The notes: generated from the letters alone by a model not told the origin. A stretch of 64,000 nt of DNA from CAWJKP01 sp963843465 (GCA_963843465.1 CAWJKP010000003.1:806001-870000), one strand, 5' to 3'. Shown: positions 16,793-26,086, counted from the stretch's first letter. Made by a program: numbers and translations.

Positions 16793-19584
16793 GGCGCGTC
16801 TCCTTCGTCCCCCGATCCGTGCTTGAGCCAACGATGGTAGTCGCTGAAGGGACCGAAACGGAGCTTCAGGCGATCGCCGGAAGGCTCGCCGCCCTTGGGG
16901 CTGCCCGGGGCCGCGCGATCGCCCACCCGAGGCTTGGCGGCCGCCTCCGGCCAACCGGCGTTGGGCGGCGACCAGACGGGCTGGCCGGTCGCGTAGGCCA
17001 GGAACCACCGCCAGAAATGGGCGTTTTCCCTGCGGTCCGCGGTCGGCACGCCCGCGGCGTTCTCCAGGTTCTTGTTCATCGCGAATCCCGTGTCGCCGAC
17101 AACAAACACCTTGCCGTGGCCGAGGCTCATCATTGCGGCCGCCGTGCGCTGGTCGCCGGCCGGGACCCAGAAGGAGACCTTGCCGAGATCGTCGGGGCAG
17201 CGGATCGGCCAGCCAGCGTAGCCCATCAGGTCGTTCTTGTAGCCTGCATGTTCAGGCAGGTACGTCCAATGTCCGCAGCCCAAGGGCAGATTTTCGGCCT
17301 CTTCCTCCGACGGTGCGGGGGACGGCGGGACCTGAAGGTGCGAACCCTCGGAATCGAGGTCCTGCAACAGCTCATTGATCGGCCCGGCGTTTTCCGCGCC
17401 CGCCATGGCGATCAGCAGGCCGCCCTCCTCGACGAACCGCCGGATCGTCTGCCGCTCGGCGGAGGTGAACCCGCGGGCTGGAGCGATGGAGATCAGCATT
17501 GCCGCCCGCGACAGCCGCTCGGAGGTCACCTCGGGCGCCATGCAGGGGACGTAGCCGCTGCGCATCAAGGCCAGCTTCAGACCGCCCAGGCCGTCCTCCG
17601 CCCAATCGACGCCGCTGTATGCCTCCAAGTGCGAGGCGTCAATATAGACCAGGTTGCTCCGCCCGGCCCCGGGTGGCGTGCCGGGAAGCACTTGGCTGGC
17701 ATGTTCGCCCAAAGTGGTCGAGAAGGCCAGCGACACGACCAGGCAGGCGGCTGCCGACGCCAGCCGCAGCGGCGAGATCTCCCAGGCCAAGAGGACCAGC
17801 AGCGCCAGGCAGCCGGCCAGCCCCAGCAGTTGCCGCCCGATCGCCTGGGGACTGCTGACGTGAGCGGCCTGGTAGCCGAGGAGCCGTCCGATGAAAGGGT
17901 AGCAATTGGAGAAACTCTGGTTCTTCACGCCGGTGACGTCGCCGAGGACAACCACCCGGCCCCGTCCGAACGATTGCTCCGCCGCCAGCACCAGGTCGCC
18001 CAGCCGGTTGCCCGGCTCGTAGCGCCAGACGTCGACGATCGTCGCGTCGCTCCCCGGGTCGCTGTAGCCCCAGCGGCCCACGAGCATCGGCCGGGCGGGC
18101 CAGCGGACGTCGATCGACGAGCTTTGGATCAGCCCGAACTCGTCGCGCAGATCGCCCAATCCCAGGCTGGCCGGGTGCACCGGCGGCTCGTGCGACTGCT
18201 GCCACTGGTAGGTCTCGGAGATCGCCGTATCGAAGCGGACCCGCATCGCGGTCGGCGCCAGCAGTTCGTCAAACGCGCTGGGCTGGCCCTCTTCCAAAAC
18301 CCAGGGCTCCGCCAGCACCAGCAGCTCCCCGCCACGGCGAACGTAAGACCAGACGCGGTTTTGCAGCTCCGCGGTCCACGGCCTGAGCGGATGGATCAGC
18401 AGCAACAGGTCGGCGTCGCTCAGATCGGCGTCGGTCAGCTTCGAGGAATGCTGCAATCGGCCGCCCAGGCTGGCGACCATCGCCGGCAACATGCCGCACT
18501 CGCCGGCCGAGTCCTTGCCGAAGCTGTCGAACTCGGGCTTCTCCCAGTTGACGTAACCTTCGTCGTAGACCACGATCTTCCGGCCGCTGAGGTCGGGGAT
18601 GCCCAGCGAGAGCGTGGTCACCAGCGGGATCGCCAGCGCCAGACCCGCCGCAGCCCAACCGGCGTGGCCGCCGGGGCTAACACGTACAACTTTGTCAGCC
18701 CCGGCGGCCACGTCGGCGGCAGGCGACCAGGTCGTCCATCGCAGCATGGCCGCCACCGTGGCCAACTGGATCAGCCCGGCCAGGGCGGGCAGGTTCCAGG
18801 GCAGCAGGCTCCCAATCGCCGCGCTCCAACTCCAGGGAGGCGGTACATAGAATTCGCTCGCGGGCGGCGGGGCAACCGCGGGCAGCGCCGCCGCCAGGTC
18901 CGGCGCCCAGGCCACCACGGCCAGGTACGCCAGATGCCCGGCGAAGATCGCCGCCAGGGCATAGCTCGCGCGAGCCAGCCAGGGCCGCGGCGTCGATCGC
19001 AACCAGACCACCAGCAGCGCCCCGAGGAACACCAGGTAATCAATCCCGCCGAAACTGCAGCCGATCGTTAGCGGCCGTCGCGCGACGACCCCTGCCAAAC
19101 GCCCCAGGGCCCCAGCGATACCGTCGGCAAGGAGCCAGACCGTGGGGATCGACATCACGGCCAGCCGGAAGAGACCCAACACGCCGGACGCCAGCGCGAC
19201 GATCCAGAGTACCCGGCGATTCTGACCCTCGTGGCACCGGGCCACGGCAGCCAAGGCCAGCGTCACCCCGAGGACGTTGTAGACCAGCGCGGCCGTCACG
19301 TTCAGCAGCACGGCGGCCAGCAGGCCCGACGCCAAGACCACCCGCTCCCGCGGCGACGGCCGCCGGTGGGGCCAACCGGCGATGCCGAGAACGGCCAGGG
19401 CCAACCAGACCAGCACATGGCGCAGCGGATGGGCGACCAGTCCCACGTCGCCCGCGGCGATCCACGCCGCCGCAACCCCGGCCAGCGAGGCGACGCTGGC
19501 CTGCGCCGACGGCCTGGATTCTCCGGGCTCGGTATTGACTAGCTCGGCGTCGGCCGGTTGTTTCGATCGTCGTTGGGTAGACAC
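16789..19584 (-). CDS. Large polytopic membrane protein with two DUF4350/GldG-like modules
   Basis: 931 residues. The first ~350 residues are about ten membrane helices. One segment, PLTIGCSFGGIDYLVFLGAL, followed by a helix ending AGHLAYLAVVAW, recalls the Cys-containing core of exosortases, but the N-x-x-R element is absent, so transpeptidase activity is doubtful. Then follow two extracytoplasmic alpha/beta modules: KIVVYDEGYVNWEKPEFD with RRGGELLVLAEPW, and LVYIDASHLEAYSGVDW with EEGGLLIAMAGAE. Each ends with a GKVFVVGDT-like strand. The same layout as the downstream gene, which overlaps it by 4 bp, suggests an ancient duplication and one complex. Encodes SPGGHAG from a GGCGGCCACGCCGG-type repeat. 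Function unknown. Confidence 0.7.
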   Translation of the reverse strand: MSTQRRSKQPADAELVNTEPGESRPSAQASVASLAGVAAAWIAAGDVGLVAHPLRHVLVWLALAVLGIAGWPHRRPSPRERVVLASGLLAAVLLNVTAALVYNVLGVTLALAAVARCHEGQNRRVLWIVALASGVLGLFRLAVMSIPTVWLLADGIAGALGRLAGVVARRPLTIGCSFGGIDYLVFLGALLVVWLRSTPRPWLARASYALAAIFAGHLAYLAVVAWAPDLAAALPAVAPPPASEFYVPPPWSWSAAIGSLLPWNLPALAGLIQLATVAAMLRWTTWSPAADVAAGADKVVRVSPGGHAGWAAAGLALAIPLVTTLSLGIPDLSGRKIVVYDEGYVNWEKPEFDSFGKDSAGECGMLPAMVASLGGRLQHSSKLTDADLSDADLLLLIHPLRPWTAELQNRVWSYVRRGGELLVLAEPWVLEEGQPSAFDELLAPTAMRVRFDTAISETYQWQQSHEPPVHPASLGLGDLRDEFGLIQSSSIDVRWPARPMLVGRWGYSDPGSDATIVDVWRYEPGNRLGDLVLAAEQSFGRGRVVVLGDVTGVKNQSFSNCYPFIGRLLGYQAAHVSSPQAIGRQLLGLAGCLALLVLLAWEISPLRLASAAACLVVSLAFSTTLGEHASQVLPGTPPGAGRSNLVYIDASHLEAYSGVDWAEDGLGGLKLALMRSGYVPCMAPEVTSERLSRAAMLISIAPARGFTSAERQTIRRFVEEGGLLIAMAGAENAGPINELLQDLDSEGSHLQVPPSPAPSEEEAENLPLGCGHWTYLPEHAGYKNDLMGYAGWPIRCPDDLGKVSFWVPAGDQRTAAAMMSLGHGKVFVVGDTGFAMNKNLENAAGVPTADRRENAHFWRWFLAYATGQPVWSPPNAGWPEAAAKPRVGDRAAPGSPKGGEPSGDRLKLRFGPFSDYHRWLKHGSGDEGDAP

Positions 19585-19629
19585 CGCGCTAGTATGCCCG
19601 GAGCGTGGAGCGAGGTCAACCCATGCGGC

Positions 19630-19735
19630 TTAGGACCGGCGCAGAAACAAGTGTCGCCTTTCGCTCCGCGAAAGAACGCCGCTTTCGCGGAGCGAAAGGC
19701 GACAATCCGACAGGTATTGATTCGCCGGTCCTTAG
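19630..19735. repeat. MITE-like repeat family 2, copy 1
   Basis: About 106 bp. Ends are inverted: TTAGGACCGGCG at the left and CGCCGGTCCTTA at the right. The core is a hairpin of GCCTTTCGCTCCGCGAAAG and CTTTCGCGGAGCGAAAGGC. Other copies: 41075-41178 (full) and 62559-62639 (left end missing). Confidence 0.85.
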
Positions 19736-19764
19736 GTCTTTCTGACGGCGATGGAGACGCCACA

Positions 19765-20364
19765 CTAGCCTACGTCCAGTTCGCGCATCACGTCGGCGGG
19801 CAACCGGAACCGCGCAGCCCGGCCCAATTCGCGGCGGCTGCGACGCTTGCCGACCGAGGGCCAAGGGCTCGTGTCTTTCAGCTCGGGCATGATCTCGATC
19901 AACTGCTCGACCATGAATTGCGCCATCCGATGGGTGGCCGCGTTCCTGGTCCGTTGGAGGATCGTGACTGCCGTCCTCATCACCCGCAGCAGCTTCCCCC
20001 GGAACAGAACCGCGGAGGACGCCTCGCCGGTATCTTCTTCCAGCAACTCGGAGATCGGCACGTTGAGGATCTCCTTCCAGCGATAGAGCATGCTCAGCGG
20101 CAGGTCGGCGGATCCCTCCTCTTGGGCCTGCACCTCCCGCAGGCCGATCCCCAGGCGCCGGGCGACGGTGCGTCGCGAAACCCCCTCTTGCCGGCGTACC
20201 GCCTCCAGGCGATGAAGTTGCCGAAGGGGTCGCTCCCGGCGGGCCGCGGGGGTCTTATGCTGCGGCGACGAGACCAGCGGCACGACCCGCCCCTCGGAAA
20301 CAGCCGAAAGACCGACTACGGGGCCGGCCAAGCCGTGCAACCCGGAATGTAAAACCGAACTCAT
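19765..20364 (-). CDS. XRE-family helix-turn-helix regulator
   Basis: 199 residues. After an N-terminal ~45-residue extension, residues ~46-110 form a cro/C1-like HTH: LEAVRRQEGVSRRTVARRLGIGLREVQAQ, then LPLSMLYRWKEILNVPISELL, which is the usual end of an XRE domain. The C-terminal half is helical with no recognised effector domain. Probably a DNA-binding transcription regulator; targets unknown. It lies downstream of the sigma-factor gene on the same strand but 552 bp away, so it likely has its own promoter. Confidence 0.75.
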   Translation of the reverse strand: MSSVLHSGLHGLAGPVVGLSAVSEGRVVPLVSSPQHKTPAARRERPLRQLHRLEAVRRQEGVSRRTVARRLGIGLREVQAQEEGSADLPLSMLYRWKEILNVPISELLEEDTGEASSAVLFRGKLLRVMRTAVTILQRTRNAATHRMAQFMVEQLIEIMPELKDTSPWPSVGKRRSRRELGRAARFRLPADVMRELDVG

Positions 20365-20916
20365 GATTTGGAACCTCCTCCACCCGTGAAATCCCGTGTA
20401 CGGCTGCCAAGTGCCAACGTTTCTAAGCCGTCAGACCAAGCAACCCAGGAAGAGGCCGAAGTACGCTATTCAGGTTTTTGATCCACCCTCTGCCGCGGTG
20501 TCCGTGCCCGGCGTTCGGCAAGGCCGAATGGGCCGGATGAGCAACTCGATGATCCAAAGAAGTCCGATTGAATATGACACACTCACGGGGTCGGACCGCT
20601 TGCCGAGGAGTAATCGCCGCCTCTCTTTCCGTCGCCTCAGGCCTCTCTCCCAAACGCACTTCCCAAGTTTATCGTGAACGGCTCCCTTCGGAGCCGATTG
20701 AACCGCCGGAAGACCAGAAGCGTCCTCCGCTTGATGACGATCAAATAGCTAGCAATCGCCGTGCCAACGGTAGATTTTTTGGCATTGCACGCGAATCTGC
20801 TCTCTTACTGCGTTGCCCCATAACAACTTATGTCCATGCCGACATGAAAGGCCCTGGGGCTTTCACGTCTTGGGGCCTTACAATCAGTATGTGCAATTCT
20901 GCTACAACCGCCGCAA
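20365..20916. other. Gene-free stretch between sigma factor and XRE regulator
   Basis: No convincing gene. It is slightly less GC-rich than its neighbours. A weak hairpin GAAAGGCCCTGGGGCTTTC at 20845-20863 lies just downstream of the sigma-factor stop and could serve as terminator. Open frames here have no homology-like features. Confidence 0.4.
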
Positions 20917-22599
20917 TCAATGGATCAACTCGGGAATCTCGATCTTCTCATCGAGAGCCGCCTTGCGGAGCTTGGTCATCGCCCGGGCTTCCAGTTGCCG
21001 GACCCGCTCCTTAGTTACGCCCATGGCCGCTCCCACCTCCTTGAGCGTCAACGGTTCGTGGCCGGCGGCCAGTCCAAAGCGGCGGACGATGATCTCCTGC
21101 TCACGCTGATCGAGATAGCCGAGGATCTTGCCCACCTGGTTCTGCCGTTGCGATTGGGCCGACTCCTGCTCGTACTGATCGGTCCGCTCGTCGCGGCTGG
21201 AACTAAGAACTTCGGTCGGGCTGGGACGGAAGCGGTCATGGTGGCGGCGCTCGTTGGGGATGGTCCGGGCGAAGTTCCGCATGATGGCCCAAGTGGCGTA
21301 GGTGCTGAACTTGTTGCCCTGGGCGAAATCGAACTTCTCCACCGCCCGGATCAACGACATGTTGCCATCGCTCACCAGATCGAAGAAATCTTCCGTCGGA
21401 CCCACGTGCCGCTTGGCGATCGCCACCACCAACCGCAGGTTGGCGCGGATGATCTCGTTCTTGGTGCCCACCGCATCCCCGTACAGCCTCTCGATGCGGT
21501 CCATCAGCGAAACCTGCGGGTGCTCCGTGTTGAGCCGCTGGCGGAGCCGGTGAGCCTTGTATTTCAGGTAGTTCAACTTGCGGAACAGATGGGCCTCCTG
21601 CTGCCGAGTCAAGAGCGGCACCTCGTACAAGCTGGCCAGGTAGGGCGGGAGACCCTTGGGCAGCCGCGTCTTGGCGGCCTGCTTCCTCAGATCGGGCATC
21701 GGTCCACAGATCTGACGCACCATCCTCTTCGAGCGGATGTAGGGGAACTGCGCGTTGCCGATGTAGTCCAGCGGCAGGCTGAAAACCTTTGCCGCACGGA
21801 CCTGGTCGACGATCCGCTTGACCGCCGCCTTGCTGCGGCGGACGCGACGCGAGATCGCCTCCAGGGATTCCCCTCTGCGGAACTGCTGATAGATCCTCTG
21901 CCGAACCTCTTCCGACAGCGGCCCGTTGTCGTCCGGAAAAATAGCCGACTCCCGATGGGCCCGGTCGTGCTGCTTGACCGTGTAACGGATCGTCTCCAGG
22001 CTGCGTTGGGTCTTTCGGGCTAGCCGTTTGATGACCTCGGGCAGGGTTCCGCCGGCCATCGCCAACCGTCGGGCACGGCGAAGGATCATCGCCCGCTCCT
22101 CGTCGCTCATTTGGCTGAAGTGCGTGCCCCTGCGGACTTGCTCCTCATTCTGCCGAACGAAACGTTCGACGGAACTGGCGAGAAACCCCACCCGCTTCCG
22201 GCCGTCGAACACGAAACGGCGGCTGATCAGGCCCTGCTTCCGCCAGCGGGCGATGGTCTTGGTCGAGACCTTGAGCTGCCGGCTGAGATCATCGATGGTC
22301 ACTACCCGCTCCCCGGCCGCGTCGGCCGGAACATTGGCCGCATCGGACACGTCCTCGACCAGCAGCCGCAAGTCGTGACTGGCCTGTTCCCCGGTGAGGG
22401 TTGCGTCCCCGGGATCGACGTCCAGGGGGACTGAGATACGCTTGACGAGGTATTGGCAACTGTAGACCCGCTTGGGATCGAGCTCCGTCAACAGTCGCTC
22501 CACACGATTGGTCTGTTCAAACTTCCGCGTGTCAGGCTCACCCGTGATGAGTCGATCCCGCAACTGGCGAATCATCGGACTGGCGTAGTCGGAATGCAT
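20917..22599 (-). CDS. Sigma-70 family RNA polymerase sigma factor with embedded HTH
   Basis: 560 residues from the ATG at 22599, 9 bp after GGGGAGGAAA. The C-terminal half is a group 1/2-type sigma-70: region 1.2-like LPPYLASLYEVPLLTRQQEAHLF, region 2 (IIRANLRLVVAIAKRHVG, DLVSDGNMSLIRAVEKFD, FSTYATWAIMRNFAR) and region 4 with the HTH LTLKEVGAAMGVTKERVRQLE. The N-terminal ~300 residues replace region 1.1 and hold a MerR/excisionase-like helix-turn-helix (TIDDLSRQLKVSTKTIARWRK, residues ~101-121) plus a second HTH-like segment (LEAISRRVRRSKAAVKRIV). Directs promoter recognition; the added DNA-binding part may change specificity. AT-rich promoter-like DNA lies upstream. Confidence 0.85.
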   Translation of the reverse strand: MHSDYASPMIRQLRDRLITGEPDTRKFEQTNRVERLLTELDPKRVYSCQYLVKRISVPLDVDPGDATLTGEQASHDLRLLVEDVSDAANVPADAAGERVVTIDDLSRQLKVSTKTIARWRKQGLISRRFVFDGRKRVGFLASSVERFVRQNEEQVRRGTHFSQMSDEERAMILRRARRLAMAGGTLPEVIKRLARKTQRSLETIRYTVKQHDRAHRESAIFPDDNGPLSEEVRQRIYQQFRRGESLEAISRRVRRSKAAVKRIVDQVRAAKVFSLPLDYIGNAQFPYIRSKRMVRQICGPMPDLRKQAAKTRLPKGLPPYLASLYEVPLLTRQQEAHLFRKLNYLKYKAHRLRQRLNTEHPQVSLMDRIERLYGDAVGTKNEIIRANLRLVVAIAKRHVGPTEDFFDLVSDGNMSLIRAVEKFDFAQGNKFSTYATWAIMRNFARTIPNERRHHDRFRPSPTEVLSSSRDERTDQYEQESAQSQRQNQVGKILGYLDQREQEIIVRRFGLAAGHEPLTLKEVGAAMGVTKERVRQLEARAMTKLRKAALDEKIEIPELIH

Positions 22600-22651
22600 G
22601 CGCTTTCCTCCCCTTGTCGGCTGAGAAACTCTGCTGGCCACCCTCTCTCGC

Positions 22652-22714
22652 ATTATAAACAATTTAATCAGTCCAAAGTTACTTAAATATCCGTATGCGG
22701 GGACAAATTGTCAA
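22652..22714 (-). promoter_or_regulatory. Candidate promoters of the sigma-factor gene
   Basis: On the minus strand a perfect TTGACA occupies 22714-22709, with ATATTT 18 bp further on. A perfect TATAAT is at 22657-22652. The surrounding ~60 bp is unusually AT-rich for this genome. Position 50-115 bp before the start codon fits one or two sigma-70 promoters. Confidence 0.45.
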
Positions 22715-22972
22715 GTCCAGGACATCCCATTCCGGCGATATTTTCTGAATTTATTTTATGTACCCTTCTAATGGTGCATGAGAGGCGGGAGCTGTGGGGC
22801 TTTGGGTCTTGGGTGTTGGGTTTTGGGTCTGACATCTGACATCTGAGATCTGACGATTTGACGAAGGCCCAAGACCCAAGGCCGTTTTCTATTTTGTCGC
22901 TCGTGAGCGTCGGCTATGATGGCGTAGGGCGCAGCACGCGTTCTGCGGATTCAATCGCAAGGGTCTCCTTGC

Positions 22973-23995
22973 ATGGCTGGCGGTTCATACCCAAGACGGC
23001 TCTTGATCTTGACCACCTGCGGCTTGCTGCTGGCCCTCGGCGCGGACGTTGCAGGGACGGCGGAGCCGAAGCCGGACGAAGAGCGTTTGCACGGAAGCGA
23101 ATTGGTCCCGATGCCGACCTTGGGAGGCATGCAGTTCTGGGGCGACGAGCTGTTTTTTCACCAATGGCGGATCCAGCGCAACGTGATCGACAAGCACTGC
23201 CGCCTCTTGGACGAAAACGATGTGCGATACGCCTCGGGCAGCTTCCAGCAATGCCTGGCCCGGCTCGAGCAGATCAAACGTCAGCGGCAACTGCCGCCGA
23301 TGCGGGGCAAGGCGGTGATCGTGCTGCACGGTCTCTGCCATACTCGCGCGGCGATGAACGGAATGTGCAACTACCTGCGGGACAAGGGCGGCTACACGGT
23401 CTTCAACGTGGGCTACCCCAGCACCCAGGCCGGTATCGGCGATCAGGCCCGGTCGCTGGCGAAGATTGTCGCCAACCTGGATGGGATCGAGGAGATCAAC
23501 TTCGTCGCCCATAGCCTGGGCAACCTGGTCATCCGTCACTACCTGGCCGATCAGACCGACGCCGCCACTGGCCGCCGCCCCGACCCGCAGTTGGGCCGCT
23601 TCGTGATGCTCGGTCCGCCCAACCACGCCGCGATCGCGGCCACGGCGCTGGCCCGCAATCCCATCTTTGCGGCCGTCACCGGCGAGGCCGGCCTACAATT
23701 GGGCCGCGACTGGGACCAGGAGGAGAGACACCTCGCCACGCCACGCATGGATTTCGGCATCATCGCCGGCGGCCGAGGCGAGGAAAAGGGCTATAATCCC
23801 TTCTTGCCGGGCGACAACGACGGCGTGGTCACCGTCGCCAGCACGCGGCTCACTGGCGCGGCCGACTTCGCCCTGGTTCCGGTCCTGCACCTGCTGTTGC
23901 CCAGCGATGCTCGGGTGAAGGAATATACCCTTTCCTTTCTGCGAAATGGCTTCTTCGTCCATGCCCTCAAGCGACAACCGATCCAGCGACAGTGA
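22973..23995 (+). CDS. Secreted alpha/beta-hydrolase (lipase-like)
   Basis: 340 residues. N-terminal signal peptide (RRLLILTTCGLLLALGADVAG). The alpha/beta-hydrolase core has strand GKAVIVLHGLCHTRAAM with the oxyanion HG, then the nucleophile elbow NFVAHSLGNLVIRHYL (Ser in A-H-S-L-G), a likely acid in FLPGDNDGVVTV and the catalytic His in VPVLHLLLP. Closest in pattern to PGAP1/DUF676-like and triacylglycerol-lipase-like families. Likely an exported lipase or esterase; the substrate cannot be read from sequence. Its 3' end overlaps the ruvX start region by about 50 bp. Confidence 0.75.
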   Translation: MAGGSYPRRLLILTTCGLLLALGADVAGTAEPKPDEERLHGSELVPMPTLGGMQFWGDELFFHQWRIQRNVIDKHCRLLDENDVRYASGSFQQCLARLEQIKRQRQLPPMRGKAVIVLHGLCHTRAAMNGMCNYLRDKGGYTVFNVGYPSTQAGIGDQARSLAKIVANLDGIEEINFVAHSLGNLVIRHYLADQTDAATGRRPDPQLGRFVMLGPPNHAAIAATALARNPIFAAVTGEAGLQLGRDWDQEERHLATPRMDFGIIAGGRGEEKGYNPFLPGDNDGVVTVASTRLTGAADFALVPVLHLLLPSDARVKEYTLSFLRNGFFVHALKRQPIQRQ

Positions 23996-24444
23996 TCGGG
24001 GCCGGGTTGCCGGGATCGATTTCGGCACCGCGCGGATCGGGATTGCGATCAGCGACCCGGGCCGCTCGATCGCCAGTCCCTACGAAAACTACACTCGCCG
24101 CGGTCCCCAGCAGGATGCGCGGCGAATGCGGCGCCTCGTGGAGGAAGAGCGGGTGACGTTGTTTGTCGTCGGTTTGCCGGTGCATCTCGACGGGCGAGAG
24201 AGCCAATCGTCGTCCCGGGCCCGCGACTTCGGCCAGTGGCTCCACGAGGTGACCCGGGTTCCGGTGGAGTTCTGCGACGAGCGCTTTTCCAGCGTCGAGG
24301 CCGAGCAGTTCCTCCTGGACGCCAAGCTTCTCGCGGAAGCGACGCAAGGCGAGGATCGACATGCTGGCCGCCCAGATTCTCTTGTCGGGCTACCTGGAAG
24401 CGGTAGGCTCGTCCCCGCAGGGGCCCGGCCCCCTGGACCAGTAA
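23946..24444 (+). CDS. ruvX: Holliday junction resolvase-like RuvX (YqgF), one frameshift
   Basis: Residues ~20-130 match YqgF/RuvX: VAGIDFGTARIGIAISDP with the catalytic Asp, FVVGLPVHLDGRES, and VEFCDERFSSVEAE with the acidic residues. The listed frame then degenerates (runs to 24455), but one base earlier it gives LAKRRKARIDMLAAQILLSGYL, the exact family C-terminus, ending with TAA at 24444. Deleting one G of the GG near 24335 restores it. RuvX is a nuclease-fold protein linked to 16S rRNA 5' processing and possibly Holliday-junction cleavage. Start could be 23946 or 23961; the overlap with the lipase gene suggests coupling. Confidence 0.8.
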
Positions 24445-24457
24445 AGGGGCCCTGACG

Positions 24458-25330
24458 ATGGCCAAGCTCATTGTCGGCTGCGGGTATCTGGGCGGTCGGG
24501 TCGCCCGACGCTGGTTGGCGGTCGGCGAAACGGTCTACGCCGTGACCCGATCCACGCAGCACGCCGGCATCCTGGCCCAGGGAGGCTTGCGGCCGATCGT
24601 GGCCGACGTGACCCGGCCCGAATCGCTCGACCGACTCCCGCCGGCCGAGGCGGTTCTCTACTCCGTGGCTTACGATCCCCTCAGCCAAGCCACCCGCGAG
24701 GAGGTCTACGCCGGCGGGCTCCGCGCCGTGTTGGACGCCTTGCCGGCGGCGACCGGGCGGGTACTGCTGACCAGTTCCACGGGCGTCTACGGCCAAGCCG
24801 GCGGCGACTGGGTGGACGAGGACTCCCCCTGCCGTCCCACACGCGATGCGGGCCGTGCCATGCTGGCCGCCGAAACGGTCCTCGACAACAGCCGCTTTTC
24901 CGACCGCTCGATTATCCTGCGGTTGGCCGGCCTTTACGGCCCCGGCCGGATCCCTCGCATCGCTGACCTGCTCGCCCGCCGGCCCCTGGCGATCGCGGCC
25001 CAGGGCTATCTCAACTTGATCCACGTGGACGATGCGGCCCGGCTGATCGTGGCGGCCGAATCACGGGCCACGCCCCCGCGGACTTACGTCATCGCCGATG
25101 GTCAGCCCGTCCGCCGGCGGGACTTCTATCAGCACCTGGCCGCATTGCTCGGCCTGCCCGCAGTCACCTTCACGGATCCTCCCCCTGGCGACCGGTCCGC
25201 ATTGCGTGGCGGCAGCGACAAACGGGTACGTAGTACGAGGATCTTCGAGGAATTAGCGGTTCCATTGGCGTATCCTTCTTATAGAGAAGGACTTGCGGCG
25301 ATAACGAAGGAGTTAGAAGTTAGGAGTTAG
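24458..25330 (+). CDS. NAD(P)-dependent SDR epimerase/dehydratase family protein
   Basis: 290 residues. The N-terminal nucleotide-binding site KLIVGCGYLGGRVARRW is the GxGxxG variant used by YeeZ/atypical extended SDRs. LLTSSTGVYGQAGGDWVDED and RAMLAAETVLD correspond to the active-site region, though the Tyr-x-x-x-Lys is replaced by a less standard sequence. LRLAGLYGPGRI and LNLIHVDDAARLI are classical extended-SDR elements. It is 14 bp after ruvX, probably one operon. Substrate unknown. The last residues LEVRS and the stop come from the GTTAGGAGTTAG repeat that follows. Confidence 0.75.
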   Translation: MAKLIVGCGYLGGRVARRWLAVGETVYAVTRSTQHAGILAQGGLRPIVADVTRPESLDRLPPAEAVLYSVAYDPLSQATREEVYAGGLRAVLDALPAATGRVLLTSSTGVYGQAGGDWVDEDSPCRPTRDAGRAMLAAETVLDNSRFSDRSIILRLAGLYGPGRIPRIADLLARRPLAIAAQGYLNLIHVDDAARLIVAAESRATPPRTYVIADGQPVRRRDFYQHLAALLGLPAVTFTDPPPGDRSALRGGSDKRVRSTRIFEELAVPLAYPSYREGLAAITKELEVRS

Positions 25331-25491
25331 GAGTTAGAATAGCCGCAGGGCGAACTCCAACACCATGAGACCAACGCGGCCAGCCCGCCACCCTCGCGCC
25401 TCACCGCCCGGCATTCTAACTCCTAACTCCTGACTTCTAACTCCTGACTCCTAACTTCTAACTTCTAACTCCTAACTCCTAACTCCTTTCT
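25312..25491. repeat. GTTAGGAGTTAGAA low-complexity inverted repeat
   Basis: GTTAGAAGTTAGGAGTTAGG at the left and many copies of CTAACTCCTAACTTC at the right form a long potential hairpin. The stop codon of the epimerase gene is the TAG of the first unit. A second copy of the whole arrangement is at 33783-33964. Confidence 0.9.
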
Positions 25492-25598
25492 CCTACCGAT
25501 TGGACCGCTTGTAGCGGATATTCTCTCAATGCCGACGGCAACGTCTGCCGATGCTCTTTACAAGCTGACCCGATCACATTCGAGCGAGGGGGGAAGTC

Positions 25599-25925
25599 AT
25601 GATCCGCCGGACCATGCTGGTGCTGCTGTGCGCAGCCGCGATCCTGGTTCTGTTCTCCGTTTCCGACGCCCACGCGCAGCAGGCCTTCGGCCAGCAGTGG
25701 GGCCAAAGCTACAACACCCAGGACTGGAACCGCTTCTACCACTATCCTTACGTCTACTACCCGCAGAACTTCTGGGGCGCGGACTATTACCGCAGCTCGG
25801 ACAACCTCTACTACCGCTATCCGCCGGAAATGCAGATCCCGGTCTATAACCTCCACTGGCAGAACTACTATCCCGAGCCGCGGCGCTACTACCAGGGGGC
25901 ACAGTTCCAACTCAACGTCTTCTAG
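25599..25925 (+). CDS. Small secreted Tyr-rich protein
   Basis: 108 residues, ATG preceded by GAGGGGGGAAG. A clear signal peptide (MLVLLCAAAILVLFSVSDAHAQ) is followed by an ~80-residue mature part rich in Tyr, Asn and Gln (YHYPYVYYPQNFWG, NLYYRYPPEMQIPVYN). Family not recognised by name; such Tyr-rich secreted proteins are common in planctomycetes. Could be an envelope or matrix component. Single gene between repeat blocks. Confidence 0.7.
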   Translation: MIRRTMLVLLCAAAILVLFSVSDAHAQQAFGQQWGQSYNTQDWNRFYHYPYVYYPQNFWGADYYRSSDNLYYRYPPEMQIPVYNLHWQNYYPEPRRYYQGAQFQLNVF

Positions 25926-25959
25926 CCGGCTGATGGGTCGTGGGGCGGACTAAAGACGC

Positions 25960-26056
25960 GTAGGGTGGGACAAGCTCGCGTAAGCGATGCCGGCCCACCA
26001 GTTCTGCCGGCTCTTGGTGGGCCGGCGGCCGCCAAGGCGGCCTTGTCCCACCCTAC
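25960..26056. repeat. GTAGGGTGGGACAAG hairpin repeat
   Basis: About 97 bp, inverted ends GTAGGGTGGGACAAG and CTTGTCCCACCCTAC, inner GCCGGCCCACCA and TGGTGGGCCGGC. Placed between convergent genes, where it could act as a bidirectional terminator. Confidence 0.9.
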
Positions 26057-26086
26057 GGTTGCCAGGAAATTATTCCTTGGCCGATG

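Noticed and set aside
16819..19071. 750-codon plus-strand ORF
   Set aside because: Antisense shadow of the large membrane protein in GC-rich sequence; low-complexity Arg/Gly/Gln content and no start signal.
18900..19200. Functional exosortase in 16789-19584
   Set aside because: Only the Cys-helix resembles exosortases; the Arg motif is missing and no PEP-CTERM-type tails are seen in the window.
20920..22023. 367-codon plus-strand ORF opposite the sigma factor
   Set aside because: Shadow frame; the minus-strand sigma factor is unambiguous.
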